IMG/VR virus record: IMGVR_UViG_3300023184_000355
Location: 1-32,457 of that record
Origin: a virus
Strand: one strand, 5' to 3'
DNA: 32,457 bases
The position numbers and the translations under genes were made by a program. The notes beneath the pieces are model-generated. The model was not told the DNA's origin and searched no databases. It saw only the letters and a program-made list of their open reading frames with translations. Below are positions 14,611 through 23,664 of the stretch, one piece after another (within the stretch, counting starts at the first letter, position 1; each line of letters starts with the position of its first letter).

Positions 14611-15456
14611 ATGGCCGTTCCAAACATTTTTGGTAGTGTAACTGCTGCTATACCGCTGTCTCAACTAGATACAAACTTTGCCACAGCAATTACTCTTGGC
14701 AATACTGCTGTTGTGTTGGGAAATACTTATTCTACTATTTCCAATTTGACGCTTACTAATGTAACGATTTCCAGTGGAACAAGTAATATTTCAACAAATG
14801 TATCTACTGTTACTGGAACATTGCCAGTTGCTAATGGTGGAACTGGTCTTACATCAATTGCTCATACTGTTCAAGTTTTTACTTCTGGCTCTGGCACCTA
14901 TACGACACCTACGGGGTGTAAGGCTATACAAATAGAGTTAATAGGCGCGGGCGGGGGAGGTGGTGCACAACAAACCAATGCTGGCGCAACTGGTGGTAAT
15001 ACGACGTTTAGTACACTTACGGGCAGCGGTGGCGCTGGCGGCGCTCCTGCCTCTGGCACTCCCGGCGTAGGCGGCGCGGCTTCTGGTGGAGATGTAAATA
15101 TTCCCGGCGGTGGAGGCCAGCCAATGGGATTTAATAATGGCGTGCCAAACCTATATTTGCAGGGCGGGCCGGGTGGCAATGGTGTTTTTGGTGGTGGCGG
15201 TCAAGGTCGGGCGGCGGCAATTGGATCTGCGGGCGCTACAAATTCTGGCGCTGGTGGTGCTGGTGGCGGTGGAGATTCTGGCACTGCAAACGGAACAGGC
15301 GGCGGGGCGGGTGGGTATGTAAGAAAGTTAATCGCATCTCCGGCTGCGACGTACTCTTACGCCGTAGGCGCAGGTGGCGCGGGCGGAACAGCCGGAACTT
15401 ATGCTGGCGGCGCTGGCGCGGCAGGAATTGTTATTGTTACGGAGTCTTATGTATGA
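14611..15456 (+). CDS. Glycine-rich tail fibre / adhesin
   Basis: The 281-residue product has three parts. First, an anchor-like N-terminus (IPLSQLDTNFATAITLGNTA, then SNLTLTNVTISSG). Second, a short strand domain (TVQVFTSGSGTYTTPTGCKAIQIELIGAG). Third, from about residue 111 to 280, extended Gly-rich sequence (GGGGGAQQ, GGAGGAPASG, GGGGDSG, GGAGG) ending in IVIVTESYV. The known Gly_rich phage domain has this last arrangement, and polyglycine-helix bundles act as host-binding tips in some phage adhesins. Likely a receptor-binding fibre. The N-terminal module is shared with the fibre at 16059. Confidence 0.75.
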   Translation: MAVPNIFGSVTAAIPLSQLDTNFATAITLGNTAVVLGNTYSTISNLTLTNVTISSGTSNISTNVSTVTGTLPVANGGTGLTSIAHTVQVFTSGSGTYTTPTGCKAIQIELIGAGGGGGAQQTNAGATGGNTTFSTLTGSGGAGGAPASGTPGVGGAASGGDVNIPGGGGQPMGFNNGVPNLYLQGGPGGNGVFGGGGQGRAAAIGSAGATNSGAGGAGGGGDSGTANGTGGGAGGYVRKLIASPAATYSYAVGAGGAGGTAGTYAGGAGAAGIVIVTESYV

Positions 15457-15725
15457 AAACTTACGCGATTATTAAAAACGGATTGGTTGAAAACATCATC
15501 GAGTATGAAGCTCAACCTACCACTCCCCCTCCGGGTTTTGACTACGGATATACCGCTGTTCAAGCAGACCGGGTAAGCCCCGGATGGCTGTATGAGGATG
15601 GCGCGTTTATAGATACGACGCCGCCAGCAGAGGCAATTATATTTCCTCCTGTTCCTACTCTTATAGAGCAAATTCTTGCAAGCCCTGCTGATCTTGCCGC
15701 GCTTAAAAAAGCGTTAGGACTTTAA
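15453..15725 (+). CDS. Small tail-fibre-associated protein (90 aa)
   Basis: The ATG overlaps the fibre stop (ATGA). The sequence MKTYAIIKNGLVENIIEYEA, GYTAVQADRVSPGWLYEDGAF is characteristic of small phage tail proteins encoded next to fibres, and a helix (LIEQILASPADLAALKKALGL) ends it. It may be a fibre-assembly chaperone or a structural cap. The pattern is recognised but the function is inferred from position. Confidence 0.7.
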   Translation: MKTYAIIKNGLVENIIEYEAQPTTPPPGFDYGYTAVQADRVSPGWLYEDGAFIDTTPPAEAIIFPPVPTLIEQILASPADLAALKKALGL

Positions 15726-15726
15726 C

Positions 15727-16056
15727 ATGGGAATTAATGCGTTTACAGCAACCGGCAATACTGTAACTTTTACAGCAAATACTTCTGCCCCTACTGCTGT
15801 CCTTGTGGCATCTAGCACTCTTGGCGGCAATCAGTATCGGGTAATTAATACTGGAACTGTTACCGTATTCTTGGGGTATGGAACTACTGCTGCATTGGCT
15901 AATACGGCTGCTGCCGTGATCACTACTACTGGCCCTGCATTTCCGTTGCTTTCTAATACGGATGAAATACTGACATTTGTTCCTAATGCCTATTTCACTG
16001 GAATTACTTCAAGCGGTAGTGCAGTCATATACATCACTCCAGGCGATGGATTGTAA
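15727..16056 (+). CDS. Beta-sandwich virion protein, paralogue A (109 aa)
   Basis: A single beta-rich domain, MGINAFTATGNTVTFTANTS, with strand-turn pattern YRVINTGTVTVFLGYG, ending in AVIYITPGDGL. The order of strands and the terminal TPG(D/E)GL match the 113-residue protein at 24136, so the two are paralogues. It sits between fibre genes and is probably a small fibre-tip or decoration protein. Confidence 0.7.
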   Translation: MGINAFTATGNTVTFTANTSAPTAVLVASSTLGGNQYRVINTGTVTVFLGYGTTAALANTAAAVITTTGPAFPLLSNTDEILTFVPNAYFTGITSSGSAVIYITPGDGL

Positions 16057-16058
16057 TC

Positions 16059-16742
16059 ATGCTTAAAGTTGCCGGAGGAAGTAGCGGGAATGGTAGCGGA
16101 ACGGTAACTAACGTAGCTACCGGAACTGGACTTACCGGTGGCCCTATTACGTCTACCGGAACTATAAGTTTAGCAAACACAGCAGTAACGGCTGGAAGTT
16201 ATGGCAATGCAACAATTGTTTCCCAAATTACAGTTGATGCTCAAGGACGCATAACCAGTGCCGCTAATGTAGTTATTTCTGCCGGCGGTTCTGGAACGGT
16301 AACGAATGTTGCAACCGGAACAGGATTGTCTGGTGGCCCAATAACTTCAAATGGAACTATAAGCCTTGCGAATACCGCCGTTACTGCCGGCGTATATGGC
16401 AATGCCAATTCAGTATCTCAAATTACTATTGACGCACAAGGCAGGGCAACTGCTGCTTCAAACGTAGCAATTAGCCTTCCTGCCGGTCAAGTAACTGGTA
16501 GCAATATTACCCTTGGCAATACAACATTGACGTTGGGTGGAACAACTACTTCAGTTGGAAATCTTACCCTTACCAATGTGACCATTCCTAGCGGGACAAT
16601 AAATGTCCAAGCGGCTAATTTAACATCTACTACTACAGCCAATGCTACATTTGCTACTTCTAGTTTGCCATTAGTTCCTGCCGGATACATTCAAGTTAAG
16701 CTGAATGGAACGGTAGTTAAGGTTCCGTATTACGCGGTCTAA
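16059..16742 (+). CDS. Tail fibre protein with tandem 65-residue repeats
   Basis: The 227-residue protein contains two consecutive units of about 65 residues (about 12-76 and 77-141), each GSGTVTNVATGTGL(T/S)GGPIT followed by ISLANTAVTAG and QIT(V/I)DAQGR. This motif is a classic phage fibre shaft repeat. Residues 150-183 hold the module ITLGNT...SVGNLTLTNVTIPSGT, which also starts the Gly-rich fibre. The C-terminus is PAGYIQVKLNGTVVKVPYYAV. The DNA repeats have diverged at many synonymous sites, so the duplication is old. Probably a trimeric fibre shaft. Confidence 0.8.
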   Translation: MLKVAGGSSGNGSGTVTNVATGTGLTGGPITSTGTISLANTAVTAGSYGNATIVSQITVDAQGRITSAANVVISAGGSGTVTNVATGTGLSGGPITSNGTISLANTAVTAGVYGNANSVSQITIDAQGRATAASNVAISLPAGQVTGSNITLGNTTLTLGGTTTSVGNLTLTNVTIPSGTINVQAANLTSTTTANATFATSSLPLVPAGYIQVKLNGTVVKVPYYAV

Positions 16743-16744
16743 TT

Positions 16745-17083
16745 ATGGACATGGCTCAACTCTCAGCGGTAAAGTTTGGAGATGTAGAATCTCTAAGCGG
16801 GTTCCTATTTGAGAATGGATTGCAACATAAGTTGTTCCAAGAAACATTTATGGATCAGGGTATATCTGTTCCTATATATCCCTTGATGGACGCTAATCCT
16901 GACAACCTAGATGATTGGCTACAGGTTCATCAAGTCGAGCATCAATACTTTGCAAACCTGTTAAGCCTCAATAATCCGTTCAATCTTCTGGACGTAGATT
17001 TTAATAGCGAAGATGAATTCTATGATTGGATTGCTTCGCATCTGTATATCCATGAACAAATTGCAGCATCTTTGGGATTATAA
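16745..17083 (+). CDS. Conserved acidic phage protein (112 aa)
   Basis: Acidic and aromatic, with LSGFLFENGLQHKLFQETF, a central DDWLQVHQVEHQYFANLL helix and the closing NPFNLLDVDFNSEDEFYDWI helix-loop ending in HLYIHEQIAASLGL. I recognise the pattern from podoviral genomes, where it lies between fibres and internal proteins, but no function is established. It lies 3 bp downstream of the fibre gene and 3 bp before the first ejection protein. Confidence 0.7.
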   Translation: MDMAQLSAVKFGDVESLSGFLFENGLQHKLFQETFMDQGISVPIYPLMDANPDNLDDWLQVHQVEHQYFANLLSLNNPFNLLDVDFNSEDEFYDWIASHLYIHEQIAASLGL

Positions 17084-17086
17084 ATA

Positions 17087-18454
17087 ATGGCCTCACCAAA
17101 TCCATATGAATTGTTAAATGATCCTAATAAGCCTCCGTCAATGACGGATGTTTTAAATTGGGCGCTTTCTGTTGGATATGTTACTGGAGATTCTGCAACA
17201 GGGGAGATGGATAGGCCGTGGACTTATGATGTAGATGCTAGAAGGGCCGGTCAGGGCATCGTAGATATATACAAAGGTGTATTGGATACTTTTAATTCAA
17301 AATTTGGGAAAAATTATGCAAACCAATATACAACCGTAGAATCATTGCCAGTTTCTGCTTATGCGGCTAGTTTGCCCGCAGAGCACAAGGGAACTGGCGG
17401 AATGTTTGGAGGTTTTGCCGATTTAGGACTAGATATTTTGAGTAGTCCATTGGCTCAAATTGGTTTAGCTATTATTACAAGCGGATTATCTCTTCCGCAA
17501 CAAATGGCAATAGCCGCTTCCGTAACAATAGCTAGAGGTGGTAGCGTTGAGGATGTTCTTAAAAGCGCGATAGGTAGTCTAGCCGCAAGTGAACTAAGTG
17601 GATTTGTAAAAGGATTGGAAGAAATAACTGATCCTACGGTTAGGGCGGCATTAGCCAATTCTGTATCAGCGGCTACAAAAGCTGCTGCTACTGGCGGTGA
17701 CATTGGTCAAGCATTGCTTGCCGGCGCTGTAGGTGGCGTTGTTTCTTCTGAGACTCAATTAGCCACAGATTCAAATGCTATAGCCAGGGCTGCTGGAGAA
17801 TATGCAAAGGCTCTTGCTGCTGGTCAAACTCAGGAACAAGCGTTAACTGGCGCATTGTCTGGATTTATATTGCAAGAGGACAAAGACAAGGCTGCCCCTC
17901 TAATTCAAGCTGAAGCAGAAAAAATAAATGCAGAACCAACATCTGGTGCAGATGTTGTTGTTACGCCATATGAACAATCTAGCACACCTATATCATCTCA
18001 GCAAGTAACCGCATTGCCGGATGACTCAGCAATATCTTCTGCGGATACATCTAATCTTCCTTTTGCTCCAAGACTAGAAGAAGTGGTGACTTCAGATAGT
18101 CGAATTCTTGATGAGTCTCCTGAACCTATTACGAGCCAGAGAGATTCTCAGATAATGGACTTAACTGGAATAACATCTGATGAACCTTCTTCTAAAGCTG
18201 CTCCTGCCGCCAAGAAAAAAGACACAATTATGTTGAGTGGGATTGGTGCCAGTGGTGCAGAAACTCCTGCTACCCGCGCTCCTGCCGCTGCTCCTGCGTC
18301 TACTGGCGGTCAGGCTCCAGCAGGTTCACAGGCGCTTGCACAAGCATTGCGAACTGGCGATGTTGGAGATCCTCTGTTTGGCAGGAAAGGCAAATCTAAC
18401 CGTCCTGTATGGAATATTGAATCCCTTAGAACCAAAGACGAAATGGGTGATTAA
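17087..18454 (+). CDS. Internal virion (ejection) protein 1
   Basis: The 455-residue protein has Ala/Gly-rich hydrophobic helices at about 115-165 (SSPLAQIGLAIITSGLSL, MAIAASVTIARGGS) and 180-275, then a long acidic/Ser-Pro-Ala-rich tail (residues 290-455) that looks disordered. This combination, together with three more large Ala-rich proteins after it, is typical of podoviral internal proteins that leave the capsid with the DNA and build a channel across the envelope. The stop overlaps the next start (TAATG). The assignment is positional and compositional. Confidence 0.65.
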   Translation: MASPNPYELLNDPNKPPSMTDVLNWALSVGYVTGDSATGEMDRPWTYDVDARRAGQGIVDIYKGVLDTFNSKFGKNYANQYTTVESLPVSAYAASLPAEHKGTGGMFGGFADLGLDILSSPLAQIGLAIITSGLSLPQQMAIAASVTIARGGSVEDVLKSAIGSLAASELSGFVKGLEEITDPTVRAALANSVSAATKAAATGGDIGQALLAGAVGGVVSSETQLATDSNAIARAAGEYAKALAAGQTQEQALTGALSGFILQEDKDKAAPLIQAEAEKINAEPTSGADVVVTPYEQSSTPISSQQVTALPDDSAISSADTSNLPFAPRLEEVVTSDSRILDESPEPITSQRDSQIMDLTGITSDEPSSKAAPAAKKKDTIMLSGIGASGAETPATRAPAAAPASTGGQAPAGSQALAQALRTGDVGDPLFGRKGKSNRPVWNIESLRTKDEMGD

Positions 18455-19440
18455 TGGCTAAACAGATAGCAAGACTTCTTAGAACCGACATGATGGCAGA
18501 CATGACGTTGCCGGCATTGGCTCAATTGCTACAGAAAAAGGGTAGAGGTAAGGATACTATCCTAGCCCATATCACCCCTAACGAAGCCCGTAGACTCAAG
18601 AGAGATGGGGGGTCTGGAACCATTAATCCTGATACTGGATTGCCTGAGTTTGAGGATGATGGCGCTGGATTTTATGATTCTACACCGGAAGAAGTAGCCC
18701 CTGCTCCTCCTGAATCTGCTGCTCAACCTGTTGCCGATGTTGCTGATTTTGCACAGGCTCCAGATCAAGGTGGTGTTCCTGCTGATCCTCAAGCACAGGG
18801 TATGACAGGGCCAGAAAGTTTATATGCTTATGGTCAAGGGGCTGGAAGAGAAGTTGGATTTGAGGGTTCACCTAATGGCCCCGCATTTCCTGACTATAGT
18901 CCTACGGCTGGATTGCAAACAACATCCCCAGTTCCAGAAAAGCCAGCAGAAGGAATGTCTGACAAGACCAAGGATATGCTCTTAAAAGGCGCTCTAGGAC
19001 TCGGCACAGGGCTTGCGGGGGCTTATGCTGGTCGTAAGGCTGCTAAACAGGCGCAAGCGGCCAAGGGCGAGATGGCGGCAATAGGCGCTCCGTATCAGCA
19101 AAAAGGTCAAGAACTGCAAGCAGCGGCATTGCGGGGCGAATTGACTCCTGCCGGCCAGCAACAGGTTCAGGCAGCTAGGGCGCAATTAGCCCAAGGCGTA
19201 GAGAAGCGCGGTGGTGTTGGGGCGGCTCAGGCGGCAACTCAATTGGCTGGATTTAAGCAGCAACTGTTAGATACCCAATATAATTATGGATTGAAAATAG
19301 CCCAAATTGGCGATAGTTATGCTGCCAATGCTATACGGTTAGGTTTGACGCAGGACAAAGAAATGGCATCAATGATGGGTGGATTTACTAGCGCAGCAGG
19401 GGCGTTTCTTGGTGGTCAACCTAATGTTCCCAGGGGTTAG
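18454..19440 (+). CDS. Internal virion (ejection) protein 2
   Basis: The 328-residue product has a helical N-terminus (RLLRTDMMADMTLPALAQLL), an acidic Pro-rich linker (about 60-165), a glycine-zipper-like hydrophobic stretch LLKGALGLGTGLAGAYAGRK (about 175-194), and then a Gln/Ala-rich helical part with heptad-like periodicity (GQQQVQAARAQLAQG). The zipper could insert in a membrane. It is immediately followed by the next internal protein. Confidence 0.65.
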   Translation: MAKQIARLLRTDMMADMTLPALAQLLQKKGRGKDTILAHITPNEARRLKRDGGSGTINPDTGLPEFEDDGAGFYDSTPEEVAPAPPESAAQPVADVADFAQAPDQGGVPADPQAQGMTGPESLYAYGQGAGREVGFEGSPNGPAFPDYSPTAGLQTTSPVPEKPAEGMSDKTKDMLLKGALGLGTGLAGAYAGRKAAKQAQAAKGEMAAIGAPYQQKGQELQAAALRGELTPAGQQQVQAARAQLAQGVEKRGGVGAAQAATQLAGFKQQLLDTQYNYGLKIAQIGDSYAANAIRLGLTQDKEMASMMGGFTSAAGAFLGGQPNVPRG

Positions 19441-19442
19441 TC

Positions 19443-20963
19443 ATGGCTGAAGCGGCTCTTGAACCTACCGAACAATTCCAGAAAATGACTAGGGATGTTA
19501 TAGACCCTATTCAGGCATTGCCACTCAAAGAACGTGCGCCCAAATATCAAAGTGCTATGGCAGAACTATTGCCGCAACAGATACAAGCCGGCGTTAATCT
19601 TGAGCGTGCAAAATCTGATAGAGAAGTTGGCGTAAAGCAAGACGGCGCAGAAGAAAGCCAGCGTCAAACAATATTGCAGCAAAAAGAAATGGAACAAGGT
19701 ATTGCAAAGCGGGATAAATACGCCTTGCCTACCTTCACTCCTAGCCAAGAGGATTTGGGAACTTATGCCCAACTAGCCAGTTCCATTATGACTATGGGGC
19801 TTCTGATCGGCGCTGGTGGCAAATCTTCTGCCAAGATTGCCGTAGCATCCATGACAGGTATGCTTAAAGGTTGGAAAGAAGGGCGTAAAGACCTTTATGA
19901 GCGTGAATCTAAGAATTTTGAAAAAGAATCTGCTCGTATAAGCAATATCCGAAAAGACATACAAAGCGACTTGGACAGGGCTATGAGACTGTGGCCTACC
20001 AAGCGTAAAGACGCAATTGCATTGATAGAAACCGCACGATACAAGGCTGGAACCGAGAGCGTTCTAGGTGCGATGCTATACAAAGGCAATTACGATGGCG
20101 CTATGAAGCTGCTGGAGTCTGCTCGCAAAACAGATGAAGCCAAGCTAAAGCATGAACAAGATATTGCTTCTAAAAAAGCAATAGAAGATGCAAAAGATCG
20201 TAGGCATCGTGAAGATATGGCAGCCAGAGAAAGGCGGCATAAAGAATCATTAACTGCCAAAGCAAACATTGCCAGTCTTAAGCAAGTTGGAAGGCCAACT
20301 TCTGCGACTAATGAGCGTTATGCTAATAACGTATTTCGTTCTAGCAATGAAATTTTAAGAAGTTTGCAATTAATAGAAAGTATAGGAATTTCTGGTGGTG
20401 GCGGCATATTGGGAAATGTTGTAGGAAAAGGAACAATTCCATCTGAGGCTCAAAAAGCTATAGGGCAATATTTCACCACAGACCAAGAAAAAATGTATAA
20501 CACGGCTGCGTCTGGTATGGCCTATGAAATGGCAATGGTTCTTGGTGGTGGTTATAAGCCTGACGTTACAACTCAGACCAAGATGGAAACATATTTGGCT
20601 GTTGGGCCTAATGACACTATTGGAACATCAGCGTATAAATTTGCTGACGTTGCTGCAAAGTTAAAAGCAGCATTAGAAGTTGCCCCCGCATACAGCGAAG
20701 ATCAGAAAAAATCTAGGACAAAACTTCTTGAAGATTTAAATAAATACGCTTCTCCAGAAGAAGTCTATGCAAGAGTTTATGGGCCTGGTAAAGAAGAGGA
20801 GCCATTGGTAAGGGGTGGGCCTGTTTCAGAACCAAAAACTAAACAAGATTTTGATGCAATCGCCCCCGGCTCTTTATATAAAGACCCTGATGATAAAAAA
20901 ATATACAGGAAGAGAAGGATAAAAAAATCTACAGGAAGAGAAGATAATGATGCCTCGCTTTGA
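19443..20963 (+). CDS. Internal virion (ejection) protein 3; C-terminus frameshifted by a 26-bp duplication
   Basis: The 506-residue protein is highly charged and helical, with a hydrophobic stretch (ASSIMTMGLLIGAGG, then AVASMTGML) and long coiled-coil-like runs at 145-285 (KSRESKNFEKESARISNIR-type, then RRHREDMAARERRHKES). The last ordered part ends KKIYRKRR. A 26-bp tandem duplication at 20892-20943 shifts the frame and adds 15 residues (IKKSTGREDNDASL and one more), so the gene now runs 17 bp into the next one. Without it, a TAA would directly meet the next ATG. Role inferred from neighbours. Confidence 0.65.
   Translation: MAEAALEPTEQFQKMTRDVIDPIQALPLKERAPKYQSAMAELLPQQIQAGVNLERAKSDREVGVKQDGAEESQRQTILQQKEMEQGIAKRDKYALPTFTPSQEDLGTYAQLASSIMTMGLLIGAGGKSSAKIAVASMTGMLKGWKEGRKDLYERESKNFEKESARISNIRKDIQSDLDRAMRLWPTKRKDAIALIETARYKAGTESVLGAMLYKGNYDGAMKLLESARKTDEAKLKHEQDIASKKAIEDAKDRRHREDMAARERRHKESLTAKANIASLKQVGRPTSATNERYANNVFRSSNEILRSLQLIESIGISGGGGILGNVVGKGTIPSEAQKAIGQYFTTDQEKMYNTAASGMAYEMAMVLGGGYKPDVTTQTKMETYLAVGPNDTIGTSAYKFADVAAKLKAALEVAPAYSEDQKKSRTKLLEDLNKYASPEEVYARVYGPGKEEEPLVRGGPVSEPKTKQDFDAIAPGSLYKDPDDKKIYRKRRIKKSTGREDNDASL
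20892..20943 (+). repeat. 26-bp tandem duplication, two copies, one mismatch
   Basis: Two adjacent 26-mers (20892-20917 and 20918-20943), each GATAAAAAAAT..ACAGG followed by AAGAGAAG, differ at one base. Since 26 is not a multiple of three, the second copy is read in another frame. Removing one copy restores a TAATG stop/start junction like those elsewhere in this genome. Confidence 0.95.
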
Positions 20964-23265
20964 TGGTGAACTTGTAGAACAAAAAACATCTCCAAGGTTT
21001 TCTGGTGAGCCTGTTGACAGGAAAGAATCTTATATTCCTGCTCCCGGCGATACACAAGAAGAAAAACCTAAATTAAGTTCAAGGGCAAAAGAAGTAGCAA
21101 AAGAAACAGGAGTGGGCGCAGTTGCCGGTTTTTGGTCTCCCGAAATAATGACTGGCCTTGGACTTGCTGCTGGCGCATTTCCATTAACCGCCCCTGCCGC
21201 ACCTTGGCTTTTGGGCGCTGGAACCGCAGCAAGGCTTGCTCGACCCGCCAGTACAGGTCTTGGCGCTCTTGGTGGATTTATTGGAGAAACTTCAGGTCAG
21301 GTTGCAGAGTTATCTGGAGCATCGCCCGCCAAGGCAGAAATGGCTAGATTTGCTGGCGGAGTTATTGGGCCTGAATTTGTTAAAAGTGCGGGAAAATTAG
21401 TTCAATATGGCGCTAGAAAATTATTAGGTCTTTCTACCGAGGGCGCGGTTAGGTCAGTTATGGCTGACCTTAATATTAATGATAAACAAATATCTCCAAG
21501 TCAAAAAGAATATATTAGAAAACTAATAGAAGATTTAAGGGGCGGCCCTTCTTCTGATTCTTCTCAAAAAACAATGTATGACATTATGGCTACTGGAGCC
21601 AAAGATATAGTATCTGATGCAGAAAAACGCGCCGCAGCAATTAGGCAGCAGGGTAAAGCTGAATTAACGGAAACAGAAAGACGCGCAGAAAAAATGCGTG
21701 GTGCTATACCTAAGATTGAAGAATCTGGAAAAAAAGTTATAACAGAAGCTGAATCTAAACGATCAAATATAGGAAATGAGCGCGAGTCTAGCGATATTGG
21801 AAAAACACTTAGAGATAAAATCTATGATTTGTTTTCTACTGGAGTGGAACAAAGGTCTGCCAAATATAAGGCTCAAGAAAAAATAAGAGATGATGCCGTT
21901 GCGGTTAAAGAATCTTCGGGAACGCTTGTTAAAGAATTGCCCGAATACAAATCTTTGTTGTCTGATTTAAGAGATAAACTTTTAATAGGCCAAGCCGCGC
22001 AACAACAAACAACTGCTCCAGTTACTGAAAAAGGCGTATTACAGGCATATCAAAATATTTATGATGCCGTTTCATCAAGGAAAGTTGCAATAGGAGTTAA
22101 TTCCGATGGAAATCCTGTTTACAAAACATTTCCAACTGCATTTCATGCTCTTGACGATGTAAGGAGAAGGTTAGGTGATGCAGCGTATGGAAAAGAAGTA
22201 GAAGGATATTCTGCTATAGGTGTAGATATTGCAAAAAAATATTATGGAAAAATTAGCGAAATTCAATCAAAGTTTGCTGGCGAGGCGCATGACGTATTGC
22301 AAAGAGACTACGAAATGGCTTCTAGGTTGTTAGATAAATATAAATCTAAGGCCGGTCAAAAAACTACAGCATTGGATAGGTTTGATCCTACCCGTTATAA
22401 AACTGATGCTTCTGCAATAACAAATGATTTTTTCAAGACCAAGCAAGGTGTAGCTGACTTGATTGAATTAACCGGAAATGACAGAGGTCTTGTTCTTCAG
22501 TCTGCCTCAGATCATGCCGCTAGAGAACTTAGAAATAAAGACGCATCTGGAATAAAAAAATGGATTGACAGCAATTCTGATTGGTTAAAAGCATTGCCAG
22601 AGGTTGACGGTAAGGTTAATGCTTATCTTAAATTAATGGAAAAAGCTGAAACTACGGCAGGAAAAACTGGCAAGGCAAGTAAGATATTGGGGGCCAGAGA
22701 ACCAAGAGTATTGCGTGAAGGAGCAAATGTTTCTGGATTAGCAGAAACGGAAGCTGGAAAAATAACAGAAGAAGCATCAAAGCGGGTTAATGTGATACTT
22801 GGTGATAAATTTCCTGCTCAGAGAGTTAAAGAATTATTTTTATCTGGAAGTAAAAAACAATGGGATGAAGTGGCTCCAATTCTTGCCAAAAGTCCTGAAG
22901 GAAAAAAAGCTATTGCCGACGCTGTTCAGCAAGTGATGGCATCTAGGGCTGAAACTGGTCTTGTTACTGCTCCTGAATTTTTTAGAGATAATGTTCGTCC
23001 TGCGTTAAAAAGTGCCAATTTAATGTCTAATGCACGATTGGATGAAATTCAATCTAAACTAGAATTGATAAAAAATTCTTCTATGCCAGATGTTCAAAAA
23101 ATGAAATTAATGCAAAGACTTTTTAGAAATTCAATATCTGGATATTTGGCCCCTCTCGCTGAAAGGTCTATAGAGGGATTGGTTAGTCCTCCAAAAAAGT
23201 CTAGCAGCGACGTTATAAACCAGAAAGGCAGCATTAATTCCGTATCACCTAGATTTTCTAATTAA
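20947..23265 (+). CDS. Internal virion (ejection) protein 4, large
   Basis: The 772-residue product starts at ATG 20947 or 20950. It opens with two similar units (PRFDGELVEQK and PRFSGEPVDRK). A hydrophobic Gly/Ala region covers 55-125 (MTGLGLAAGAFPLTAPAAPW, LGALGGFIGETSGQ). The rest is long charged helical sequence, and the very C-terminus repeats SPRFSN. Large helical proteins at the end of the structural array of podoviruses are ejection proteins. No lysozyme or transglycosylase motif was seen, unlike some T7-type counterparts. Confidence 0.65.
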   Translation: MMPRFDGELVEQKTSPRFSGEPVDRKESYIPAPGDTQEEKPKLSSRAKEVAKETGVGAVAGFWSPEIMTGLGLAAGAFPLTAPAAPWLLGAGTAARLARPASTGLGALGGFIGETSGQVAELSGASPAKAEMARFAGGVIGPEFVKSAGKLVQYGARKLLGLSTEGAVRSVMADLNINDKQISPSQKEYIRKLIEDLRGGPSSDSSQKTMYDIMATGAKDIVSDAEKRAAAIRQQGKAELTETERRAEKMRGAIPKIEESGKKVITEAESKRSNIGNERESSDIGKTLRDKIYDLFSTGVEQRSAKYKAQEKIRDDAVAVKESSGTLVKELPEYKSLLSDLRDKLLIGQAAQQQTTAPVTEKGVLQAYQNIYDAVSSRKVAIGVNSDGNPVYKTFPTAFHALDDVRRRLGDAAYGKEVEGYSAIGVDIAKKYYGKISEIQSKFAGEAHDVLQRDYEMASRLLDKYKSKAGQKTTALDRFDPTRYKTDASAITNDFFKTKQGVADLIELTGNDRGLVLQSASDHAARELRNKDASGIKKWIDSNSDWLKALPEVDGKVNAYLKLMEKAETTAGKTGKASKILGAREPRVLREGANVSGLAETEAGKITEEASKRVNVILGDKFPAQRVKELFLSGSKKQWDEVAPILAKSPEGKKAIADAVQQVMASRAETGLVTAPEFFRDNVRPALKSANLMSNARLDEIQSKLELIKNSSMPDVQKMKLMQRLFRNSISGYLAPLAERSIEGLVSPPKKSSSDVINQKGSINSVSPRFSN

Positions 23266-23277
23266 TAAGGAAATATC

Positions 23278-23433
23278 ATGGCAGATGAAACTGAAGAACA
23301 ACGTGCAGCCAGGAGTGAAATGGCTGGCAGCAGGGATGCTCAGAAGGCGCTAGGACGCAAGGAAATTAAGGCCAAGATACCTACCATGCGGTATCCGACG
23401 CGTGGAAAAGGTCGTAAACCTACTCGTGGCTAA
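23278..23433 (+). CDS. Small protein with basic Gly/Arg tail (51 aa)
   Basis: AAGGAAATATC precedes the ATG. The 51 residues go from an acidic start (MADETEEQRAARSEMAGSRD) to a very basic end (TMRYPTRGKGRKPTRG). The final CGTGGCTAA encodes Arg-Gly-stop and also the GTG start of the next gene, an arrangement repeated at 26261-26269. The tail resembles the tiny GRK peptides near the portal. No family was recognised; a DNA-binding or virion role is possible. Confidence 0.6.
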   Translation: MADETEEQRAARSEMAGSRDAQKALGRKEIKAKIPTMRYPTRGKGRKPTRG

Positions 23434-23632
23434 AAAGAGCAAAGGTATTAATTCTGCCCTTGAGGACAGTCTTAGCAAGCTGCTGGAGGAGGTTATGTCC
23501 GATCCTATGGCTACTTTGACTGACAAGTGCAAGGTTATAGACAGGGTTATAAACGTCGAGAAGATCAAGCAGAAGATCAGCGACGAGGAATGGGGCAGCG
23601 GTCTGCTTGGGGAAAGTGACAGTAACGATTAA
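23426..23632 (+). CDS. Small helical acidic protein (68 aa), possible small-terminase analogue
   Basis: I choose the GTG at 23426 because it overlaps the preceding stop (GTGGCTAA), as at 26262, and gives MAKKSKGINSALEDSL. A GTG at 23402 is the alternative. The product is all-helical: SLSKLLEEVMSDPMATLTDK, CKVIDRVINVEKIKQK, and ends EEWGSGLLGESDSND. The size, charge and position between internal proteins and lysis genes recall T7 gp18-type small terminases, but without detectable motif identity. Function unproven. Confidence 0.6.
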   Translation: MAKKSKGINSALEDSLSKLLEEVMSDPMATLTDKCKVIDRVINVEKIKQKISDEEWGSGLLGESDSND

Positions 23633-23664
23633 ACTATGTATTCATTAATGATAGGGGATAGAAA

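Noticed and set aside
14898-15179. Minus-strand 93-codon Pro-rich frame
   Set aside because: Mirror image of the Gly-rich fibre codons; such antisense frames arise from GGN repeats.
14611-16742. Diversity-generating retroelement target in the fibres
   Set aside because: No reverse transcriptase gene or template repeat is present in the window.
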